DNA of 34,155 bases from an uncultured Parabacteroides sp. (GCA_934718155.1 CAKUZF010000027.1:1-34155), one strand, 5' to 3'; shown: positions 23,910 to 31,237, numbered from the stretch's first letter. Notes: generated by a model from the letters alone, not told the origin. Numbers and translations: made by a program.

Positions 23910-24758
23910 ATGAAACAGACACGTAGAAACTTTTTCAAGCAAAGCCTGCTTGGGGCTCTTCTGCTTAGTGGAGCTTCAACGCTGAAGGCCGACCCCGTGA
24001 AGCCGAAGGCCGCCAAAGCCGTAAACCCCTTCAAGCTGGGCATGGCGGGCTATACCTTCGTCAACTTCGACTTAGACACGACGCTCAAGACCTTGGAGCG
24101 ATTGGATATCCACTATCTGTGCATCAAAGACTTCCATCTGCCGCTCGATAGCAACGAAGAGCGGATCAAGGCTTTCCATGCGAAGTGCGCCGCCCATAAG
24201 GTGACGGGCTATGCCGTAGGCCCGATTTACATGAAGAGCGAGGCGGAGATCGACCGTGCGTTCGAGTATGCGAAGCGAGTTGGCGTGAAACTGATCGTCG
24301 GAGTGCCCAACTATGAGTTGCTGCCCTATGTGGATAAGAAGGTGAAGGAGTACGACTTCAACTACGCGATCCATTTGCACGGACCCGACATCAAGACCTA
24401 TCCCGACGCGACCGACGTGTGGGAGCACACCAAGGATCTTGATCCCCGCATTGGCATGTGTTTGGATGTGGGCCACGACTTGCGCAACGGATGCGACCCG
24501 GTGGCCGACTTGAAGAAGTATCATACGCGTGTGTTCGACATGCACATCAAGGATGTCACCGATTCCTCCAAGGCAGGCGTAGGCATCGAGATCGGCCGTG
24601 GCAAGATCGACTATCCTGCGCTGGTTCGCATGATGCGCGAGGTGAACTACACCGGCATGTGCAGCCTGGAGTTCGAGAAAGACATGAAAGACCCCTTCTT
24701 GGGCATAGCGGAGTCTATAGGCTACTTCAAGGCCATAAGCGATCAACCTAATTTATGA
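23910..24758 (+). CDS. Exported sugar phosphate isomerase/epimerase-like protein
   Basis: TIM-barrel protein of the xylose-isomerase-like/AP endonuclease 2 superfamily, 282 residues. The N-terminus TRRNFFKQSLLGALLLSGAS is a Tat-like signal (RRxFFK). Barrel strands with likely metal ligands are YAIHLHGPDIKTYP, GMCLDVGHDLRNG, FDMHIKDVT, EIGRGKIDYPALVRMMREVN and GMCSLEFEKD. Substrate unknown; relatives epimerise or isomerise sugars. Its stop overlaps the start of the lipoprotein gene (ATGA), so the two are co-expressed in the periplasm/outer membrane. Confidence 0.88.
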   Translation: MKQTRRNFFKQSLLGALLLSGASTLKADPVKPKAAKAVNPFKLGMAGYTFVNFDLDTTLKTLERLDIHYLCIKDFHLPLDSNEERIKAFHAKCAAHKVTGYAVGPIYMKSEAEIDRAFEYAKRVGVKLIVGVPNYELLPYVDKKVKEYDFNYAIHLHGPDIKTYPDATDVWEHTKDLDPRIGMCLDVGHDLRNGCDPVADLKKYHTRVFDMHIKDVTDSSKAGVGIEIGRGKIDYPALVRMMREVNYTGMCSLEFEKDMKDPFLGIAESIGYFKAISDQPNL

Positions 24759-25771
24759 AGAACTATTTAGCAATAATCGGACTGGGCGGTCTGCTGTCAG
24801 CCTGCGGATCGATCAATTATCTGAGCATCGACACGTTCAACCCGGCGGAGGTCACATTCCCTTCGTCGGTTAAAAACGTGTTGGTCGTCAATCATGCCGA
24901 GCCTCAACCGGCCGACTGGGGCTATCAATATTCCGACAACGGCCAGTTGAAAGCCACGGCGGGCGTGCGAGCGGATAGCGCGTTGGTAGACTTCTGCCAG
25001 GCCATGGGAGAGTCGATTGCCGATTCTCGCTATTTCCGCGACGTGCTGCTCTATCACGACTCCCTGAATCGCGGTCGGCAGCCGGGTGAAGATCGGCAGT
25101 TGACCCTCTCGCAGGTGAACGCCCTCTGTGAGCAGACGGGGACCGATCTGATTCTTTCGCTCGACCGGATGCTCTTCGACTCCGAGCGGGCGATGACCGA
25201 TTTAGGAGGCGGTTTCCGTGTGGGCTCAGTCCGTGTGCGTGTGGCGGGTGTCGTGCGAGCCTACTTGCCGGGCAGAGCAACGCCTATGGCTACGATCCAG
25301 CTGAAAGATAGCCTAGTGTTCGATCAGGCCGAGGAGATGCTCCCCACCCAGGAGGAGTCGCTGCGCTTGGCCGCTCGCTATGTAGGCGAGAAGGCGCAAG
25401 CCAATTTCGTGCCCCATTGGATGCAGGAGTCACGCTGGTATTTCTCTTCGTCGGGCTCCCGCTGGAAAGAGGCCGCAGCCTATGCCTCCAGCGAACATTG
25501 GGACAAGGCCGAGCAACGGTGGCTGCAGCTCTATAATAGTTCCCGCCATTGGAAGCAGAAGGCGCAAGCGGCGAGCAACTTAGCGCTCTGTGCCGAGATG
25601 GATGGGCGCTTGCGGAAAGCGCTCGAATGGGCAACCATCTCCTACGACCTGTTTAAGGAGAAGAGCGCCGCCGACGACGGGTCGCGCCAGCTGCTCGAAC
25701 TCTATGTGAAGACGCTGACCGACCGCGTGAAAGCCGATCAGAAATTGGATGTGCAAATAGGCAAGCCATAA
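24755..25771 (+). CDS. DUF6340-like lipoprotein
   Basis: 338 residues. The signal sequence ends in the lipobox LLSAC, so the mature protein starts at that Cys and is lipid-anchored. The N-terminal half (FNPAEVTFPSSVKNVLVVNH, then ESIADSRYFRDVLLYH) is the kind seen in Bacteroidetes DUF6340 proteins. The C-terminal half looks TPR-like (WLQLYNSSRHWKQKAQAASN LALCAEM, KALEWATISYDLFKEKSA). Function unknown; it starts within the stop of the isomerase-like gene. The codon use is GC-rich like its neighbours. Confidence 0.8.
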   Translation: MKNYLAIIGLGGLLSACGSINYLSIDTFNPAEVTFPSSVKNVLVVNHAEPQPADWGYQYSDNGQLKATAGVRADSALVDFCQAMGESIADSRYFRDVLLYHDSLNRGRQPGEDRQLTLSQVNALCEQTGTDLILSLDRMLFDSERAMTDLGGGFRVGSVRVRVAGVVRAYLPGRATPMATIQLKDSLVFDQAEEMLPTQEESLRLAARYVGEKAQANFVPHWMQESRWYFSSSGSRWKEAAAYASSEHWDKAEQRWLQLYNSSRHWKQKAQAASNLALCAEMDGRLRKALEWATISYDLFKEKSAADDGSRQLLELYVKTLTDRVKADQKLDVQIGKP

Positions 25772-25796
25772 AGATGTGGTATTAGAAATAAATGTG

Positions 25797-25804
25797 TATT
25801 TTTG
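25797..25804 (+). promoter_or_regulatory. -7 element for the 153-residue protein gene
   Basis: TATTTTTG, exact match to TAnnTTTG, 32 bp before the ATG at 25837. Confidence 0.5.
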
Positions 25805-25836
25805 AGCACGATTCGAAAAGATAAGGAGAAGAGATT

Positions 25837-26298
25837 ATGAATGCGAATATAGAGAAAGTGCAGGCTCTCATCGAGAAAGCGTTTGTCGAGGCCATTGAAA
25901 AGCTGTCGGCCACCGAAGGCGTTGGTTTAGTGAGCGACTTTTATGTGCAAGTGGATGCCGAGTCGGGCGAGATGCAGATCTACGACGATGCCGAGCAGCT
26001 GGTCAACAAAGTTGTTATCTTCGATTGGGTGGACGTGCCCGAGCGCGAAGAGAATTTCAATAAGATGGTGGCCGCTCCGATTAAAGCCGCGCTCAATGCC
26101 CTTGCCACGAAGAAAGGGTTCGATGCCGCTTGCCTGTTGAAGCCCTTCTCGGTGAGTCTCACCGACGAGTCGTTTGTCGTTTTGGAGGAGTTGCTCTTTA
26201 TCGACGATGACATGATGCTGCTCGACGATCCCCTGTTGAAAGATCTTGATGCAGATTTAGATGTTTTTTTGGCGGAATTGTTTGCGGATGTCAAATAA
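25837..26298 (+). CDS. Conserved acidic hypothetical protein
   Basis: 153 residues, strongly acidic, no signal or membrane segment. A possible helical start (IEKVQALIEKAFVEAIEKLS) is followed by a beta-rich middle (GLVSDFYVQVDAESGEMQIY DDAEQLVNKVVIFDW) and an aspartate-rich tail (FIDDDMMLLDDPLLKDLDAD). I do not recognise the family; the layout recalls small Bacteroidetes proteins of unknown function. It has its own TATTTTTG promoter. The tRNA-Thr promoter -33 element lies inside its last codons. Confidence 0.75.
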   Translation: MNANIEKVQALIEKAFVEAIEKLSATEGVGLVSDFYVQVDAESGEMQIYDDAEQLVNKVVIFDWVDVPEREENFNKMVAAPIKAALNALATKKGFDAACLLKPFSVSLTDESFVVLEELLFIDDDMMLLDDPLLKDLDADLDVFLAELFADVK

Positions 26299-26312
26299 AG
26301 TCTCTATCTTTG
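26281..26312 (+). promoter_or_regulatory. Promoter of tRNA-Thr
   Basis: TTTG (26281-26284) and TATCTTTG (26305-26312) with 20 bp between, the best match in the window to the full Bacteroides -33/-7 promoter. It overlaps the end of the upstream gene. Confidence 0.75.
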
Positions 26313-26337
26313 CAGCCGAAATAAAGAAACGATCTTT

Positions 26338-26410
<73 letters not shown>

Positions 26411-26421
26411 CACCAAAAGAG

Positions 26422-26452
26422 GCAGCTATCCATCAGGATGGCTGCTTTTTTT
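26422..26452 (+). terminator. tRNA-Thr terminator
   Basis: GCAGCTATCC (26422-26431) pairs with GGATGGCTGC (26436-26445) with one G-U pair, then seven T. Confidence 0.92.
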
Positions 26453-26485
26453 ATGCCTTTTCGCCTGCTATTCCAATCGAATCCT

Positions 26486-26493
26486 TATCTTTG
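26486..26493 (+). promoter_or_regulatory. -7 element for the nucleotidyltransferase gene
   Basis: TATCTTTG followed by C, 20 bp before the ATG at 26514. Confidence 0.6.
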
Positions 26494-26513
26494 CGACAGA
26501 TTAATAAGAAGAT

Positions 26514-26807
26514 ATGAAATCAACAGCTGAATATATAAACATCTTGCGCGACTATATGGCAAAGAATGCCGCTAAATATAGCATAACTCGTATGGGAATA
26601 TTCGGTTCTGTTGCCAGAGGCGAGCAAACCGATGATAGCGATGTCGACATTTACTTGGAAACGTCGCGTCCGAGTATGTTTGCGTTGGTGCATATAAAAG
26701 ATGACCTGCAAGCGCTGTTTGGTTGCAATGTGGATATTGTTCGACTGCGTGAGCACATGGACTCTTTTTTGAGAAGCAGGATAGAGAAGGAGGGACTTGC
26801 TATCTAA
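26514..26807 (+). CDS. MntA-like minimal nucleotidyltransferase, orphan
   Basis: 97 residues, DNA polymerase beta superfamily, MNT type. The motif GIFGSVARGEQTDDSDVDIY has Gly31-Ser32 and the metal pair Asp43/Asp45, so it looks active. Relatives are antitoxins that AMPylate a HEPN toxin (HepT), usually encoded next door. No HEPN/DUF86 gene lies downstream; instead there is a 554-bp gap with repeat arrays. It has a strong TATCTTTG promoter. Either the partner is encoded elsewhere, was lost with the repeat region, or this MNT works alone. Confidence 0.88.
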   Translation: MKSTAEYINILRDYMAKNAAKYSITRMGIFGSVARGEQTDDSDVDIYLETSRPSMFALVHIKDDLQALFGCNVDIVRLREHMDSFLRSRIEKEGLAI

Positions 26808-26882
26808 ATCTAATTCTTTATGAGTAACTAAACTATGAGCTTAATCTTTCTGGCCCGCAGGGCTCAGACGACGTACAGCCAT

Positions 26883-27000
26883 ATTACTTGCCCATTTAAT
26901 GCGTATTACTTTGCCATTTATTATATATTACTTGCCCATTTAATGCGTATTACTTTGCCATTTATTATATATTACTTGCCCATTTAATACATATTGCTTT
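26883..27000. repeat. Array B: 22-bp repeats in a 44-bp higher-order unit
   Basis: Units start at 26883, 26905, 26927, 26949 and 26971, each exactly 22 bp. They alternate between two types: odd units begin ATTACTTGCCCATTTAATGC, even units begin ATTACTTTGCCATTTATTAT. Units 1 and 3 are identical, as are 2 and 4; unit 5 differs at its 3' end. A sixth, decayed unit starts at 26993. The 44-bp pair was therefore duplicated recently while the 22-bp phase is older. Confidence 0.93.
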
Positions 27001-27072
27001 TTTTAGGCACTCGCAGTCTTTTTCCTTGTCTGGCTTTTGCTGCGCTTGCGCCGCTTCCTGTATGTCAGAAAT

Positions 27073-27160
27073 GAATACGTATGCGTTAGCCTACGAAGAC
27101 GTTATCGTTGGCTGATGAAGACGTTATCGTTGGGCGATGAAGACGTTATCATTTTCTGGT
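27073..27160. repeat. Array C: 22-bp repeats, four units
   Basis: Units start at 27073, 27095, 27117 and 27139, all exactly 22 bp. Units 2 and 3 share GAAGACGTTATCGTTGG and differ at two of the remaining positions. Unit 1 (GAATACGTATGCGTTAGCC) and unit 4 (GAAGACGTTATCATTTTC) are more diverged. On the reverse strand units 2-3 contain TTCATCGCCC, similar to the core of array A (TTCATTGCCC), so C seems to be an inverted member of the same family. Confidence 0.92.
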
Positions 27161-27305
27161 TTAGTTTATACGTCCTTCTGACTCTTGTTGCGCATGGTGT
27201 AATGTGATGCCTTCTTTGAGGCGCAAGTGGAGCTAATCAGATAGGAAAAATATGATAATATTGTAAAGAATCTGGTTTTGTTAATTCTACTTTATAGAAA
27301 ATGCT

Positions 27306-27313
27306 TAACTTTG
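27306..27313 (+). promoter_or_regulatory. -7 element for the DUF4143 ATPase
   Basis: TAACTTTG, exact TAnnTTTG, 48 bp before the ATG at 27362. A TTTG at 27277-27280 is 25 bp upstream, a little further than usual. A 12-bp palindrome (27341-27352) lies between it and the start codon. Confidence 0.5.
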
Positions 27314-27361
27314 TAAATCGAACTTAATAAAATAGCGAAAATCTTATAAGATATAATTTAT

Positions 27362-28615
27362 ATGAGTATCAGTAAAGATGTCATCAAGCAATGCTTGATT
27401 AATAAGCAACGTGAGGTGGATGAAGCGGTGATTGTGAATCGTCCCGTAGAATTCGAAGAGAATGGCAACTATGTGATTGTTGGCGTGAGACATGCTGGTA
27501 AGTCGTACTTGCTGTATCAGCGTGTGCGTCAGCTACAGGCTGCTGGAAAGGGATGGGATGAGATTCTGTTTGTGAACTTTGAGGATGAGCGTCTGGCGGA
27601 ATTTCAGACGGGTGACTTTAACAGTCTGCTGGAGGCCCATCTGGAACTGTATGGCAAGAAGCCGGTGGTGTTTTTGGACGAGGTGCAGAACATTCCGCAC
27701 TGGGATAAGTTCGTGCGGAGGTTGGCTGATGCGAAATACAGGGTGTATGTGACGGGCAGCAATGCGAAGATGTTGAGTAAGGAAGTGGCAACTACGCTGG
27801 GTGGCCGGTTCTTTATCTATGATGCGTACCCATATTCATTCAAAGAATATCTGGCAGCACAGCAAGTGGTACTGAGAGAGCATTGGGAGTATGACACAAT
27901 ACAGCGGAGCGAAGTGAAGCGACATCTGAATGAATACTTCTACTACGGTGGCCTGCCGGAAATCCTGTCGTTTAAGAACAAGCGGGCTATGCTTTCGAGC
28001 TTGTACCAGAAGATCTACCTTGGTGACATCTGTGCCCGAAACAATATTAAGAACGACAGAGTGTTAAACATCTTGATTAAGAAGCTGGCAGAGAGTGTGA
28101 AACAACCGCTGTCGTATAACAGGCTGAAGAACGTGATTGTGGCAACGGGCTCGCCCATTAGTGTGCCTACTACGATAGACTATGTGGATTACGCCTCTGA
28201 CAGTTGGCTGATACTGCCCATGGAGAACGAGGTGGGGAAGCTAACGGAGAAGGAAATGCAGAAAAAATACTACTTCGTCGACAACGGATTGCTGAACCTG
28301 TTCTTGATGCATTCAGAGACTTCGCTGCTGGAGAACATGGTTGCGGTGGAGCTGTGCAGGCGGTTTGGCAAAAAGAATGTGTTTTTCCTGAATGCGGAGA
28401 AGGAGATAGACTTCATTGTGCCTGACGAGAAACTGGCCATGCAGGTATCCTACAGCATCAAGGATGAGACCACTTACAACAGGGAGGTGTCGCCACTGGT
28501 AAAGTATGCCAAGGCACACAAGGACTGGAAGTGCCTGCTGATTACATATGATGAGGAAGGCAAGGAAGAGGGAATACCCGTGGTGCCAGTGTGGAAGTGG
28601 CTGATGGAGGTGTAA
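27362..28615 (+). CDS. AAA ATPase with DUF4143 domain
   Basis: 417 residues. The N-terminal AAA_14 domain has Walker A GVRHAGKS (Lys47-Ser48), Walker B PVVFLDEVQNI (Asp106-Glu107) and a sensor-like VYVTGSNAKML, followed by GGRFFIYDAYPYSFKEYL. The C-terminal DUF4143 domain covers NEYFYYGGLPEILSF to YYFVDNGLLNLFL and has the nuclease-fold-like ending LENMVAVELCRRFGKKNVFF with EIDFIVPDEKLAMQVSYSI, a PD-(D/E)XK-like E-x-D pattern. Such proteins are common in Bacteroidetes and archaeal mobile regions; the biological role is unknown. It follows the repeat arrays and is next to an IS21 remnant. Confidence 0.9.
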   Translation: MSISKDVIKQCLINKQREVDEAVIVNRPVEFEENGNYVIVGVRHAGKSYLLYQRVRQLQAAGKGWDEILFVNFEDERLAEFQTGDFNSLLEAHLELYGKKPVVFLDEVQNIPHWDKFVRRLADAKYRVYVTGSNAKMLSKEVATTLGGRFFIYDAYPYSFKEYLAAQQVVLREHWEYDTIQRSEVKRHLNEYFYYGGLPEILSFKNKRAMLSSLYQKIYLGDICARNNIKNDRVLNILIKKLAESVKQPLSYNRLKNVIVATGSPISVPTTIDYVDYASDSWLILPMENEVGKLTEKEMQKKYYFVDNGLLNLFLMHSETSLLENMVAVELCRRFGKKNVFFLNAEKEIDFIVPDEKLAMQVSYSIKDETTYNREVSPLVKYAKAHKDWKCLLITYDEEGKEEGIPVVPVWKWLMEV

Positions 28616-28972
28616 AGGCATCTTTGTAGCACAGTCTGCATGGCACTCTTTGGCAGCGTGTGTAGCGGATGTTTGGTACCGGTACCATCTGACCGCTATA
28701 ATCTTTGTCGTAAGGATGCTCCTTTTAACTCAAAGCGCACACTTGTGTGCACCAGACGGTCGAGTATAGCGTCGGCAGCAGTGGTATTTCCCTTCATTTA
28801 TCGGCACAGCAACGAAATTTACACAAATGCCTGTCGTTTTTCGCCGCAAGATTGTAGATGCTGCGAAGGCGCATTGCAAGTACATCTATTTCAGAGCCAA
28901 CAGATGCTCCGCTTTTAACGGTGGGATGTTTGTCCTTTGGGGATGGACGACTGAGGAGATTGCATGTTATTT
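28616..28972. other. Gene-poor spacer with insertion-sequence remnant
   Basis: It holds the istB fragment (28696-28797) and, just beyond it, the perfect palindrome GGTACCGGTACC (28675-28686), which may belong to the element's end. 28798-28972 shows an open frame from 28827 that I do not accept as a gene. Confidence 0.5.
28696..28797 (-). pseudogene. IS21-type helper ATPase (IstB) C-terminal fragment
   Basis: Reading the minus strand from 28797 gives GNTTAADAILDRLVHTSVRF followed by ELKGASLRQRL and a stop at 28696. This is the well-known C-terminal end of IstB, the AAA+ ATPase that works with the IS21 transposase IstA. Upstream of the fragment the frame is broken by a stop, and no istA is present, so only a scar of the element remains. 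Confidence 0.75.
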
Positions 28973-30094
28973 CTATCTTAATAGCATTAAAACACCATTA
29001 TCGTCAGTAGTTAAATCTTTCGTTATGCTTTCAAGCTTATTTTTTAAATTCCCATCATTTAATGCGTTTAATAAAATATCATTGCTTAAATAAGTGTACA
29101 TATCGCCTGTAAATTTAAAATTAGTACTACCGAAATCTCGATTTTTAAAATGGATTTCAAAGATTTCGTTGGTGTCCTTTTTAATTCCATAAAATTTTGT
29201 TTCAAGGCCTTCACTATCTTTAAAGTTATATGATAAATGCACTGAAGAAAGAATAATCCATTGTTCTGTTTCTGTATGATATCTTAATATCCATTTATCC
29301 GGCATGTCTTGTATAAAAGGTTCTCTGACTATATATGTCTTGAAATTCCCTTGCTCTACCTTATATATGGTGTCATTTGAATGGTCTGCGTAAATATATC
29401 CATCTTTAATTTTAATAATAGGTTTTATTGTTGGTGCAATACTATAATGCACACCGTTGATATTTTCTTGAATATAAAGACTAACGACTTTGTTTTGTGG
29501 AATAGAATCAATAAGACGAGTATTTCCACTTAATTTGTTTAAGTAAAAATGCAATGTGTAACCTTTCATATTATTGACAGAAAAAATTAAAAGTGAATCA
29601 TTGGCATTTATCATATTGGTGACATCGTTAAATTCGCCTTTTTTATGATTATGCATATATAGTGTTTTGCAATATTTACCATCGGTATTGTACACTTGTA
29701 TCGTACCGTCCCAAATAGACCATATATATAATTCTGAATTTTTTTCATCGAGCACAATAGCTCCTGCGGCTTTATATTCCTCTGGACCTGGGCCTTTTCT
29801 GTTAATTATAAAAGCCTTTTCCCCTGTTTGAGAATTCCAAAATAATATATCACCTGTCGTATGATTTATAAAGCCTATATGATTATCACTTAAATAATCT
29901 GGAGTTGATGAAGGGACCAAATAAGTGTCATCTGTATCTAATGGAACATACTTTACATTCCAAATCTCTTGAATTGTCAATTGCTTTATAGGATATTTTT
30001 TTTCAATATTTATGATTGAAATATCGTTTTGGGGATTATGACCACATGAGATTAAGAAAGTAATTACTAAAAAAATAATGCTGAAATGTCTCAT
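28973..30094 (-). CDS. 6-bladed beta-propeller lipoprotein
   Basis: 373 residues from the ATG at 30094; the frame is open to 30187, but the signal sequence starts here (MRHFSIIFLVITFLISCG). The lipobox LISC predicts a lipid anchor. The body has propeller-like strands with the motif AFIINRKGPGPEEYKAAGAI, typical of the Bacteroidetes 6-bladed beta-propeller family (PF17170), and blade ends such as LYIWSIWDGTIQVYNTDGKY. The coding sequence is clearly AT-richer than all flanking genes, with AAT, ATA and TTT codons, so it was probably acquired. Role unknown; such proteins are often surface sensors or binding proteins. A TATATTTG promoter lies 187 bp upstream. Confidence 0.85.
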   Translation of the reverse strand: MRHFSIIFLVITFLISCGHNPQNDISIINIEKKYPIKQLTIQEIWNVKYVPLDTDDTYLVPSSTPDYLSDNHIGFINHTTGDILFWNSQTGEKAFIINRKGPGPEEYKAAGAIVLDEKNSELYIWSIWDGTIQVYNTDGKYCKTLYMHNHKKGEFNDVTNMINANDSLLIFSVNNMKGYTLHFYLNKLSGNTRLIDSIPQNKVVSLYIQENINGVHYSIAPTIKPIIKIKDGYIYADHSNDTIYKVEQGNFKTYIVREPFIQDMPDKWILRYHTETEQWIILSSVHLSYNFKDSEGLETKFYGIKKDTNEIFEIHFKNRDFGSTNFKFTGDMYTYLSNDILLNALNDGNLKNKLESITKDLTTDDNGVLMLLR

Positions 30095-30280
30095 ATCAAT
30101 AATTTGGCGATTTTTTAACCGAAAACTTAAAAGTTCCCAAATCTTCGCAACACTTTTGTAAGATCGATTTAAAGCATTGAACAGCAATGTGCTGCTCGGT
30201 GCTTTGTCATGTCAGAAGATTCACTTAACTTCGTGTTGCAATAAAAATCAAACCAATCTTCATCAGACGCGTCTAAGTTA
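30095..30280 (-). promoter_or_regulatory. Long leader of the beta-propeller gene
   Basis: From the promoter at 30281-30288 the minus-strand transcript would have a leader of about 180 bases. It contains two short ORFs: a 12-codon one reading MKIGLIFIATRS and a 13-codon one reading MTKHRAAHCCSML. Whether they are translated is unknown. No riboswitch is recognised. Confidence 0.3.
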
Positions 30281-30288
30281 CAAATATA
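30281..30288 (-). promoter_or_regulatory. -7 element for the beta-propeller gene
   Basis: TATATTTG on the minus strand, exact TAnnTTTG, 187 bp before the ATG at 30094. Confidence 0.45.
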
Positions 30289-30324
30289 ATTCGATTCAAT
30301 CTCTCTTTTTGGCGAAATGTTTTC

Positions 30325-30701
30325 AATCAGGACACGTTGCAGGCACAAGCCGCTCACGCTGTAAACATTGCCCTTACTTCCCGTAACTGGCTTATGGGTC
30401 GCTATATCGTGGAATTTGAGCAAAACGGTGAAGATCGTGCCGCATACGGTGAACAATTGTTGAAGAAACTGGAACAACGGCTGAAAATAAAGGTCTGAAT
30501 GAACGTAGATTTCGTGAATTTAGACGGCTATATCTTGTTTATCCTCAACTAAACGAGCCTATTGCGCAATATATTAATCACAGGCTCGAATTCGGCGGTT
30601 GGCGACCGCCGAATCTGAAAATGATGTCTGGAAAGTATCAGCAGAACATCCACAAACTTAAATATGGATGGTTCCGGATGATTTTCACTCAAACAGCATA
30701 A
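30325..30701 (+). pseudogene. DUF1016 (YhcG-like PDDEXK nuclease) N-terminal remnant
   Basis: The frame from about 30325 reads NQDTLQAQAAHAVNIALTSR then NWLMGRYIVEFEQNGEDRAA YGEQLLKKLEQRLK and stops at 30496. In the next frame, from 30492, it continues GLNERRFREFRRLYLVYPQL up to a stop at 30701. Together this is the helical N-terminal domain of the DUF1016/YhcG family, broken by a single-base frameshift near 30490. The C-terminal PD-(D/E)XK nuclease domain and the true start are missing. It probably decayed after the AT-rich lipoprotein gene was inserted alongside. Confidence 0.75.
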
Positions 30702-30777
30702 ACATTCCGTTTTCAAGAATGATCTTTATGACTACTGCAAGTAGGCGTTTGAAAATAGCAAATTGGGCAGAAAAATG

Positions 30778-30785
30778 TATCTTTG
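30778..30785 (+). promoter_or_regulatory. umuDC promoter, very close to the start codon
   Basis: TATCTTTG followed by C, ending five bases before the umuD ATG (30791). Transcription should start at or next to the ATG, so the mRNA is probably leaderless or nearly so. No LexA-type palindrome is recognised. Confidence 0.6.
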
Positions 30786-30790
30786 CCGTC

Positions 30791-31237
30791 ATGAAGACAA
30801 CATTGCAGATATTCCGGGCTGACACACGCACACGCCTCGACATTCCCCTTGCCGAGGAGGGCATCAAGGCGGGATTCCCTTCGCCCGCCGAAGGCTACAT
30901 GGCCGACAGCATCGACCTCAACCGAGAGTTGATCCGCCATAAGGAGACGACCTTTTTTGCCCGCGTGAGTGGCGACTCGATGATTCATGCCGGGATATTC
31001 GATGGCGACCTGATCGTGATCGATAAGTCGCTCACGGCTCGAAGCGGCGACATCGTGGTGGCTTTTGTGGATGGCGAGTTCACCTTGAAAACGTATCGCC
31101 ACGACGAGGCCAACCATTGCGGTTGGCTTGTGCCTGCCAATGATCTTTATCCTCCGCTGAAGGTGACTGAAGACAACGACTTCTTGATCTGGGGCGTGGT
31201 GACCTATGCCATCAAGTCTCTTTATAAATGGCATTGA
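30791..31237 (+). CDS. umuD: UmuD-like self-cleaving translesion polymerase accessory protein
   Basis: S24 peptidase-fold partner of the error-prone polymerase, 148 residues. The cleavage site is Ala27-Gly28 in EEGIKAGFPSPAEGYM (Cys-Gly in E. coli). The catalytic dyad is Ser63 (VSGDSMIHAGIFDGD) and Lys100 (DGEFTLKTY). No DNA-binding domain, so it is UmuD and not LexA. The frame is open 41 codons upstream, but the promoter placement and family length fix the ATG at 30791. It overlaps umuC by ten bases. Confidence 0.94.
   Translation: MKTTLQIFRADTRTRLDIPLAEEGIKAGFPSPAEGYMADSIDLNRELIRHKETTFFARVSGDSMIHAGIFDGDLIVIDKSLTARSGDIVVAFVDGEFTLKTYRHDEANHCGWLVPANDLYPPLKVTEDNDFLIWGVVTYAIKSLYKWH

Larger units (their letters stand above)
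26808..27361. other. 554-bp gene-free region with two repeat arrays
   Basis: No gene is supported. It holds arrays B and C (listed separately), an AT-rich segment at 27240-27361 with the DUF4143 ATPase promoter, and a perfect 12-bp palindrome ATCTTATAAGAT at 27341-27352. 27015-27072, between the arrays, shows no clear repeat. Confidence 0.7.

Noticed and set aside
28827..29093. 88-codon open frame after the istB scar
   Set aside because: No recognisable family, and its 3' part overlaps the end of the well-supported lipoprotein gene on the other strand.
30169..30477. 102-codon minus-strand open frame
   Set aside because: It is opposite the DUF1016 remnant and runs past the promoter of the lipoprotein gene; no family resemblance.
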